The notes beneath the pieces are model-generated. The model did not search any database. It worked only from the letters and a program-made list of their open reading frames with translations, and was not told the origin of the DNA. The position numbers and the translations under genes are program-made. Positions 6,185-11,292 of a stretch of DNA of 11,292 nt are shown piece by piece; the stretch's first letter is position 1, and every line of letters starts with the position of its first letter. The stretch comes from an uncultured Prevotellaceae bacterium (GTDB taxonomy: Bacteria; Bacteroidota; Bacteroidia; Bacteroidales; Muribaculaceae). Where the stretch lies: contig CAMGFF010000044.1 in assembly GCA_946055125.1 (NCBI GenBank), positions 1-11,292 on the forward strand, given 5' to 3'.

Positions 6185-7237
6185 ATGAAACTATCAGAGT
6201 TCAGATTTAAGTTGCCCGAGGAGCTTATAGCCAAGGAGCCGGCGCGGGTGCGCGATGAGTCGCGCCTGCTGGTGCTTCACCGCCGCACGGGCGAGATAGA
6301 GCACCGCATCTTCAAGGAAATCATTGAATACTTCGACGATGGCGACTGTTTTATCTTCAACGACACCAAGGTGTTCCCGGCACGCCTCTATGGCAACAAG
6401 GAGAAGACCGGCGCGAAGATAGAGGTGTTCCTGCTTCGCGAGCTCAATGAGGAACACAAGCTGTGGGATGTGCTTGTGGAGCCGGCCCGCAAGATACGCA
6501 TAGGCAACAAGCTCTACTTCGGCCTCGACGACTCGATGGTGGCCGAGGTGATCGACAACACCACCTCGCGCGGCCGCACGCTGCGATTCCTCTACGATGG
6601 GCCGCACGATGAGTTTAAGGCCAACCTCTTCGCCCTGGGCGAGACTCCCATTCCACTCTACATAAAGCGCGAGCCTAATGCCGCCGACGCCGAGCGCTAC
6701 CAGTGCATCTTTGCCAAGAATGAGGGCGCTGTGGTGGCTCCGGCAGCGGGATTCCACTTCAGCCGCGAGCTGATGAAGCGCATGGAGATACGCGGCATCG
6801 ACGCCGGCTTCCTCACCATGCACTCGGGCCTTGGCAACTACCGCGAAATCGACGTGGAGGACCTCACCAAGCACCGCATGGACTCGGAGCAGATGGAGGT
6901 GAACGAGGAGCTGGTGAAGCTGGTGAACACCGCCAAGGACCGCGAGAAGCGCGTGTGTGCCATTGGCACTTCCACGCTGCGTGCCGTGGAGAGCACAGTG
7001 GGCATGAACGGTCACATCAAGGCCTACTCGGGCTGGACCAACAAATTCATTTTCCCACCCTACGACTTCACCGTGTGTGACTCGCTGGTGAGCAACTTCC
7101 ACATGCCCTACTCGATAATGCTCATGATGGTGTGCGCCTTTGGCGACTATGAGAAAGTGATGAACGCCTACAATGTGGCAGTGAAGGAGAAATACCGCTT
7201 CGGTGCCTACGGCGACGCGATGCTGATTACAGAATAG
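6185..7237 (+). CDS. queA: S-adenosylmethionine:tRNA ribosyltransferase-isomerase QueA
   Basis: QueA moves the ribosyl part of SAM onto preQ1 in tRNA, forming epoxyqueuosine, the penultimate step of queuosine synthesis in tRNAs with GUN anticodons. The 350 residues match the family length. Motifs in order are FNDTKVFPARLYG from 58, VEPARKIRIGNKL, AAGFHFSRELM, GLGNYREIDVEDL, AIGTSTLRAVES from 259, and near the C-terminus VSNFHMPYSIMLMMV and FGAYGDAMLI. The frame is open far upstream (to 5561), but only as an out-of-frame reading of truB. ATG 6185 gives the family start MKLSEFRFKLPEELIA. The 56-bp gap after truB is A-rich before the ATG, with no terminator or consensus promoter. No other queuosine gene and no preQ1 riboswitch are visible nearby. 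Confidence 0.97.
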   Translation: MKLSEFRFKLPEELIAKEPARVRDESRLLVLHRRTGEIEHRIFKEIIEYFDDGDCFIFNDTKVFPARLYGNKEKTGAKIEVFLLRELNEEHKLWDVLVEPARKIRIGNKLYFGLDDSMVAEVIDNTTSRGRTLRFLYDGPHDEFKANLFALGETPIPLYIKREPNAADAERYQCIFAKNEGAVVAPAAGFHFSRELMKRMEIRGIDAGFLTMHSGLGNYREIDVEDLTKHRMDSEQMEVNEELVKLVNTAKDREKRVCAIGTSTLRAVESTVGMNGHIKAYSGWTNKFIFPPYDFTVCDSLVSNFHMPYSIMLMMVCAFGDYEKVMNAYNVAVKEKYRFGAYGDAMLITE

Positions 7238-7256
7238 AGGCATTTTAGGCCTTTTA

Positions 7257-7323
7257 GGTAAGAGGTAAGGGGTAAGAGGTAAGAGGGGCTAACTCCTCAC
7301 TCCTAACTCCTAACTCCTCACTG
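7257..7323. repeat. Heptad-repeat inverted element upstream of proB
   Basis: Block A (7257-7284) is four purine-rich units: GGTAAGA, GGTAAGG, GGTAAGA, GGTAAGA. Block B (7289-7323) is five pyrimidine-rich units: CTAACTC, CTCACTC, CTAACTC, CTAACTC, CTCACTG. The two blocks are separated by four bases and are imperfect reverse complements (about five of seven positions per unit), so an imperfect hairpin is possible. Block B shares the unit CCTAACT/CCTCACT, in rotation, with the spacer before uppP at 4481-4508. A smaller direct repeat TTTTAGG (7243-7249, 7252-7258) precedes it. No promoter consensus is visible between queA and proB. Confidence 0.85.
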
Positions 7324-7350
7324 ATAGCCCCCCTTCTCCGCAAAAAGATT

Positions 7351-8451
7351 ATGGAAAGATTTAAGCGAATTGCAGTGAAGATAGGCAGCAACGTGCTCAC
7401 ACGGCCCGATGGGACGCTCGACATCACCCGAATGTCGGCCCTTGTGGATCAGCTGGCTGCCTTGCACCGCTCGGGTGTGGAGGTGATTATGGTCACCTCG
7501 GGCGCTGTGGCATCGGGCCGCAGCGAGATGAAGCGCACCCTGGGTGGCCGTCACCTCGACGCAGTGTCGGCGCGACAGCTGTTCTCGGCCGTGGGGCAGG
7601 CGAAGCTCATCAACCGCTACTATGAGCTTTTCCGCGACCACGCCATTGTGTGCGGACAGGTGCTCACCACCAAGGAGAATTTTGCCACGCGCCAGCACTA
7701 CCTCAACCAGAAGCACTGCATGGAGGTGATGCTTGAGAATGGCGTGATTCCCATAGTGAACGAGAACGACACCATCTCGGTTACGGAGCTGATGTTTACC
7801 GACAACGACGAGCTCTCGGGCCTCATCGCCACGATGATGAGCACCGATGCGCTCGTCATTCTCAGCAATGTGGATGGAGTGTTCGACGGCGACCCACAGC
7901 TTCCCGAGTCGCGCGTGATTACCGACATCTACCCCGAAAGCGAGCTGCAAAGCGACCGGTTCATACAGACGAAGAAATCGAGCTGCGGCCGCGGCGGCAT
8001 GGGCACGAAATACCGCATCTCGCAGAAGGTGGCCGATGAGGGAATCGCCGTGGTGATAGCCAATGGGCGGCGCGACAACATCTTGCTCTCCATCGCATCG
8101 GGCAGCCACGAGGTGCCGTTCACCACATTCCACCCCTCGCAGCGCCCCGCATCGAGCGTGAAGAAGTGGATTGCCCACAGCGAAGGCTTCGCCAAGGGCG
8201 AGATTCACGTGAATGAGGGCGCAATGGCGGCCCTCACCTCGGCACAGGCCTCGAGCTTGCTGCCGGTGGGCGTGACCAAGGTGGTGGGCGAATTTGAGAA
8301 GGACGACATAGTGCGCATAGTGGCTCCAAGCGGACAGGCGTTTGCCGTGGGGCGCATAGCCTGCGACAGCACCCAGGCAGCAGCCCTTGCCGGCAAGCAG
8401 GGAGGCAAGCCGCTCATTCACTATGACTATCTCTACATAGAGCAACAATAG
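7351..8451 (+). CDS. proB: Glutamate 5-kinase ProB with C-terminal PUA domain
   Basis: ProB phosphorylates glutamate to gamma-glutamyl phosphate, the committed and usually proline-inhibited step of proline synthesis. The protein has 366 residues. An amino-acid kinase domain spans about 5-250: VKIGSNVLT near 9-17, VTSGAVASG near 48-56, PIVNENDTIS at 134-143 with FTDNDELS at 149-156, and GRGGMGTK at 213-220. A PUA domain is predicted at about 270-355, as in the full-length E. coli type. ATG 7351 gives MERFKRIAVKIGS, the family start. It sits 113 bp after queA, mostly the heptad-repeat element, and 30 bp before proA, with which it is surely cotranscribed. Nothing is missing. Confidence 0.97.
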   Translation: MERFKRIAVKIGSNVLTRPDGTLDITRMSALVDQLAALHRSGVEVIMVTSGAVASGRSEMKRTLGGRHLDAVSARQLFSAVGQAKLINRYYELFRDHAIVCGQVLTTKENFATRQHYLNQKHCMEVMLENGVIPIVNENDTISVTELMFTDNDELSGLIATMMSTDALVILSNVDGVFDGDPQLPESRVITDIYPESELQSDRFIQTKKSSCGRGGMGTKYRISQKVADEGIAVVIANGRRDNILLSIASGSHEVPFTTFHPSQRPASSVKKWIAHSEGFAKGEIHVNEGAMAALTSAQASSLLPVGVTKVVGEFEKDDIVRIVAPSGQAFAVGRIACDSTQAAALAGKQGGKPLIHYDYLYIEQQ

Positions 8452-8481
8452 CCCTCACATCTTACCTTTTTATTGAAAATT

Positions 8482-9726
8482 ATGGGAAATTTAAGTGAAT
8501 TATTTGGCAGCGTGCGCCTGGCTTCGCGCAAGCTCAACCTTATCGACGAGGAGAAAATTAATGACGTGCTGTGCCGCGTGGCCGATGCTGCCGTGGCTCA
8601 CACTGCCGAAATCCTTGAAGCCAACAAGCTCGACCTGGCCCGAATGGATCCCCAGAACCCTAAATATGACCGACTGATGCTCACCGAGCAGCGCATTGCC
8701 GACATTGCAGCCGACATGCGCCGCGTGGCGCAGCTCCCATCGCCCTTGGGCAAGGTGCTCGCCAAGTGGACTCAGCCCAATGGCATGACCATCTCGAAGG
8801 TGAGTGTGCCCTTTGGCGTGATTGGCATAATCTATGAGGCGCGGCCCAATGTCACCTTCGATGTGTTCTCGCTATGCCTGAAGAGCGGCAACGCCGTGAT
8901 AATGAAGGGCGGCAGCGACGCCACAAGCTCCAACGAGGCCATCGTGCGTGTGATTCACGGCGTGCTGCGCGAGGAGGGTATCGACACCGCCTGCGCCACC
9001 CTGCTGCCGCCCACCCACGAGGCCACAGCCGAGATGCTCAATGCGGTGGAACATGTCGACCTCATTATTCCGCGCGGAAGCAAGAACCTCATCAACTTCG
9101 TGCGCGACAACTCCCGCGTGCCGGTGATTGAAACCGGCGCCGGAATTTGCAACTGCTACTTCCACACCACCGGCGACTTAGAGAAGGGCCGCCGCATAGT
9201 GATGAACGCCAAGACGCGCCGCGTGAGCGTGTGCAACGCACTCGACTCGCTTATCATCGACCGCAGCCGCCTCGCCCACCTGCCACAGCTCGTGGCTCCG
9301 CTCGCCGAGAAGCAGGTGGTGATTTATGCCGACGAGGAATCATTTGCTGCACTCGCAGGAAAATATCCCTACCTTGAGCACGCCACTGCCGCCGACTGGG
9401 GGCACGAATACATGGACTACAAAATGTCGCTCAAGACCGTGAGCGGCATCGACGAGGCTCTCGACCACATAGCACGCTACTCCTCGCGCCACAGCGAGAG
9501 CATCGTGGCCGAGGACACCGGGGCGCAGACCCGGTTCCAGAAAGAAGTAGATGCAGCGTGCGTGTATGTGAACCTACCCACCTCGTTCACCGACGGCGGC
9601 CAGTTTGGCTTCGGAGCCGAGATAGGCATCTCCACGCAGAAGCTCCACGCTCGCGGCCCTATGGCGCTGCCCGAAATCACCACCTACAAATACCTCATCA
9701 CCGGCAACGCCCAGATACGTCCCTGA
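8482..9726 (+). CDS. proA: Glutamate-5-semialdehyde dehydrogenase (gamma-glutamyl phosphate reductase) ProA
   Basis: NADPH-dependent reductase that turns the unstable product of ProB into glutamate-5-semialdehyde, which cyclises on the way to proline. At 414 residues it has the normal length of this aldehyde dehydrogenase superfamily member. Landmarks are PFGVIGIIYEARPNVTFDVFSLCLKSGNAVIMKGG in the cofactor-binding half, IIPRGSKNLINFV, and the active-site stretch RVSVCNALDSLIID with catalytic Cys251. FGFGAEIGISTQKLHARGPMAL lies near the C-terminus. ATG 8482 gives MGNLSELFGSVRLASRKL; a TTG at 8473 would add only three residues. ProB and ProA act in sequence, which explains the adjacency; proC is not in the window. 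Confidence 0.97.
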   Translation: MGNLSELFGSVRLASRKLNLIDEEKINDVLCRVADAAVAHTAEILEANKLDLARMDPQNPKYDRLMLTEQRIADIAADMRRVAQLPSPLGKVLAKWTQPNGMTISKVSVPFGVIGIIYEARPNVTFDVFSLCLKSGNAVIMKGGSDATSSNEAIVRVIHGVLREEGIDTACATLLPPTHEATAEMLNAVEHVDLIIPRGSKNLINFVRDNSRVPVIETGAGICNCYFHTTGDLEKGRRIVMNAKTRRVSVCNALDSLIIDRSRLAHLPQLVAPLAEKQVVIYADEESFAALAGKYPYLEHATAADWGHEYMDYKMSLKTVSGIDEALDHIARYSSRHSESIVAEDTGAQTRFQKEVDAACVYVNLPTSFTDGGQFGFGAEIGISTQKLHARGPMALPEITTYKYLITGNAQIRP

Positions 9727-9816
9727 TTTCCCAACGAATTTTCAGTGGCAGGAATCACAGGCAGCAAAAATGCCAACCACCTGACAACAAACAGGATAGC
9801 CGATAAAAACCCGACA

Positions 9817-9863
9817 GAAAGTCCGCCAAAATGAAGAATTTTTCCTCATTTTGGCGGACTTTC
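9817..9863. repeat. 18-bp perfect inverted repeat downstream of proA
   Basis: GAAAGTCCGCCAAAATGA (9817-9834) and TCATTTTGGCGGACTTTC (9846-9863) are perfect reverse complements around an 11-base loop. An inner GAA/TTC pair can extend the stem past one mismatch. The right arm is not followed by T's. On the minus strand T's come only about five bases or more beyond the arm (9806-9810 read in reverse), so it is a poor standard terminator in either direction. It may be an RNA-stabilising 3' hairpin for the proBA mRNA or a small dispersed element. Confidence 0.85.
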
Positions 9864-9912
9864 GCCCTGCGATGGGGCTCGTAATGGGGTGTTCATCATT
9901 GTGGTTGATAAT

Positions 9913-9940
9913 GAAAAGTGGGTGATTTTCGTCACTTTTC
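9913..9940. repeat. Short inverted repeat GAAAAGTG / CACTTTTC
   Basis: GAAAAGTG (9913-9920) and CACTTTTC (9933-9940) form an 8-bp perfect stem with a 12-base loop. An alternative inner pairing GTGA/TCAC (9922-9925, 9932-9935) is possible. The AAAAGTGG core (9914-9921) recurs in the stronger hairpin downstream (10044-10051). Function is unknown. Confidence 0.6.
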
Positions 9941-10002
9941 TACCGCTATCGGGGTGTTTTTTTGATTGTTGTGTGGGGGGATGCGGTGCAAGCACAAGCG
10001 AG

Positions 10003-10056
10003 AAAAGCCACTTTTGCAGGATTGCCCGGTGGGTGTGGCCTGCAAAAGTGGCTTTT
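10003..10056. terminator. 18-bp stem hairpin, likely (bidirectional) terminator for the GH31 gene
   Basis: AAAAGCCACTTTTGCAGG (10003-10020) and CCTGCAAAAGTGGCTTTT (10039-10056) are perfect reverse complements around an 18-base loop. Each outer end carries four T's when read outward, so the hairpin resembles an intrinsic terminator on both strands. It lies 41 bp past the GH31 stop in that gene's direction, which is the best placement for a terminator of that gene. It would also stop any proBA read-through. The T-run is short, so efficiency is uncertain. Confidence 0.65.
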
Positions 10057-10097
10057 ACTATTTCATTATGCCATAGCCTGGCGGCTTGGGGGAGGGA

Positions 10098-11292
10098 TTA
10101 TTTCTGCCAGTTGATAGCCTTGAGGAAGTCGGCAGTCTGCTCCTCGCTGAGGTTCTGGCCCTTGAGGAGCTCGGGGAGGCGGCTGTAGCTTGCCATGAAG
10201 TCGCTCACCACCATGGGCTGGTCGGCGAGCTTGGCATAGTTGAGGGCCTCGCTCACGCTGCCGAGTATTCCGAAAGGCTTGCGGAACACCACTCCGGCAT
10301 CGCGGTATTTCATTGCCTCCATCTCCTTGGCGATGCGGTGAGCACGTCCCTTCATGCCGTCGAGGCTCACAGCGGTGTCGGCAAAGGTGAGTTTCACCAC
10401 TTTCTCCACCGAGCAGTCGGTGACGGGCACTTCCACTATCACAGCGAAGTCGTCGCCGCAATAGGAGCACTTGGCGGGCTGGCCGTTGACGGTGGCGGCG
10501 ATGGGCAGGAAGCGGTTGTACACCTTCACGCTGAAGCGGCGCTCGGCGGGCATGTTCTTGTAGCTGCCTTGGCGTGCGCCAATTGTCACGGTGAGGTCGT
10601 TGCCCTCCACGCGGCTCGTGAGAGCCGTGGTGGCATACTCGGTGGCATAGTGCTGGTCGTCGCCATTGTCCTCATAGAGCGAGAAGCTGCCGCCCTCGGC
10701 TCCGGGGAATACGGCCACCACCACGTCCTCGTCGTTGCCCTGGAGGTTCTGCACCTTGTCGGTGTAGAATGGGAGCACTGAGCCGGCTTTCACGAAGATG
10801 GGATACTCGTCGATGGCATAGCTGCGCTCCACCGTGCAGCCGCCCTTGAGGAGCGTGCCGGTGGCGAGCTCAATCCACTCTCCCTCGGGGAGCCAGGTCG
10901 TTTGCACCGAGTAGCTGCCCTGCATGGGGGCGGTGATGGGCGAGACGAGCATTTGGTCGCCAAACATATACTCATTGCGGAAGTCGTAGGCCTCCTGCGC
11001 CGTGGGATAGTCGTAATACATGGGGCGGCACAGGGCGAGAGCGTCGTCGTAGGCGCGGCGTGCCATGGTGTAGATGTAGGGAGCCATGGTGTAGCGCTGG
11101 CGCACGGTGTTGCGAAGCGTAAGGGTGATGTCGTAGTCGAACACCCACGGCTCTTTCTTGAGCTTGGCATTCTTGGTGGAGTGTGTGCGCATAATCGGGC
11201 TCACGGCGCCAAACTGCATCCAGCGGGTATACATCTCGGGGTCGATGCGGTCGATGCCGTGCATCTGTCCGCCCAGGTCGTGGCTCCAGTAG
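10098..11292 (-). CDS. Glycoside hydrolase family 31 enzyme, C-terminal part (5' end outside window)
   Basis: The frame is open to the right edge, so only the last 397 residues are seen and the true start lies beyond 11292. The fragment opens with YWSHDLGGQMHG and continues DPEMYTRWMQFGAVSPIMRTHSTKN, a late (beta/alpha)8-barrel stretch of GH31. RPMYYDYP and EYMFGDQMLVSPI follow. A DUF5110-like beta domain sits at about 180-245, with AGSVLPFYTD just before it and SLYEDNGDD within it. GH31 includes alpha-glucosidases, alpha-xylosidases and transglycosylases. The catalytic nucleophile and acid/base lie upstream and are not visible, so specificity cannot be called. The last 70 or so residues look helical and exceed the beta domains. 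Stop TAA at 10098-10100. It is convergent with proA and probably unrelated in function. A signal peptide cannot be assessed. Confidence 0.92.
   Translation of the reverse strand, partial: YWSHDLGGQMHGIDRIDPEMYTRWMQFGAVSPIMRTHSTKNAKLKKEPWVFDYDITLTLRNTVRQRYTMAPYIYTMARRAYDDALALCRPMYYDYPTAQEAYDFRNEYMFGDQMLVSPITAPMQGSYSVQTTWLPEGEWIELATGTLLKGGCTVERSYAIDEYPIFVKAGSVLPFYTDKVQNLQGNDEDVVVAVFPGAEGGSFSLYEDNGDDQHYATEYATTALTSRVEGNDLTVTIGARQGSYKNMPAERRFSVKVYNRFLPIAATVNGQPAKCSYCGDDFAVIVEVPVTDCSVEKVVKLTFADTAVSLDGMKGRAHRIAKEMEAMKYRDAGVVFRKPFGILGSVSEALNYAKLADQPMVVSDFMASYSRLPELLKGQNLSEEQTADFLKAINWQK

Larger units (their letters stand above)
9727..10097. other. Gene-free 371-bp spacer between convergent proA and GH31 genes
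   Basis: No credible gene is present. A frame open from 9889 to 10188 crosses hairpins and the GH31 3' end, with no recognisable family, so it is rejected. The spacer holds three inverted repeats (9817-9863, 9913-9940, 10003-10056), listed separately where strong. It also holds a run of seven T's at 9957-9963 just after a very short stem (CCG 9943-9945 with CGG 9950-9952), a weak plus-strand terminator candidate for proA. Its composition is less GC-rich than the coding regions. Confidence 0.7.

Noticed and set aside
7238..7256. AGGC/GCCT stem followed by TTTT after queA as a terminator
   Set aside because: A four-base stem is too weak; it may simply reflect the TTTTAGG direct repeat.
8452..8481. 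TACCTTTT in the proB-proA gap as a promoter -7 box
   Set aside because: The last consensus base is wrong, no -33 TTTG at proper spacing was found, and the 30-bp gap fits cotranscription.
9889..10188. 99-codon plus-strand frame between proA and the GH31 gene
   Set aside because: It runs through two hairpins and into the antisense of the GH31 3' end, is low in recognisable structure, and matches no family I know.

Overview
The window looks like core chromosome of a Bacteroidales bacterium, probably Muribaculaceae-like (class is confident, family is a guess). The evidence is the protein variants (PhoH beginning MIERI, long-form PurC, short TruB, DUF3098), the clustering of ftsX, DUF3098, uppP, truB and queA, GC-rich coding sequence with short AT-rich spacers, weak or absent Shine-Dalgarno sequences, and Bacteroidota-type promoters (TTTG, about 19-20 bp, then TAnnTTTG). 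No tRNA, rRNA, insertion sequence, CRISPR array, phage gene or defence gene was recognised.

Layout. Positions 1-150 hold a 55-bp perfect direct repeat at 84-bp spacing. Each copy carries an AT-rich palindrome and a promoter, and the second copy has the full consensus. phoH (199-1194) and purC (1235-2185) follow, then a strong intrinsic terminator, then ubiE/menG from a GTG start (2275-3015). A spacer with a second promoter lies almost against the ftsX start. ftsX (3198-4076), a DUF3098 small membrane protein (4101-4382), uppP (4534-5370), truB (5379-6128) and queA (6185-7237) run in one direction. proB (7351-8451) and proA (8482-9726) come next. A 371-bp gene-free spacer with three inverted repeats separates proA from a convergent, incomplete glycoside hydrolase family 31 gene (10098-11292, minus strand) that runs off the right edge.

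Functions. The plus-strand genes are housekeeping: RNA-associated ATPase, purine synthesis, menaquinone methylation, divisome/cell-wall regulation, undecaprenyl carrier recycling, tRNA pseudouridine-55 and queuosine formation, and the first two steps of proline synthesis. The GH31 gene is a separate carbohydrate-degradation unit. Several annotated starts were moved downstream of the longest possible ORF on family N-termini and promoter positions.

No new multi-gene system was found. The unexplained signals are non-coding: two spacers (before uppP and before proB) built from 7-bp degenerate repeats in inverted blocks with the same CCTAACT/CCTCACT unit, the duplicated palindromic promoter before phoH, and the hairpins between proA and the GH31 gene.
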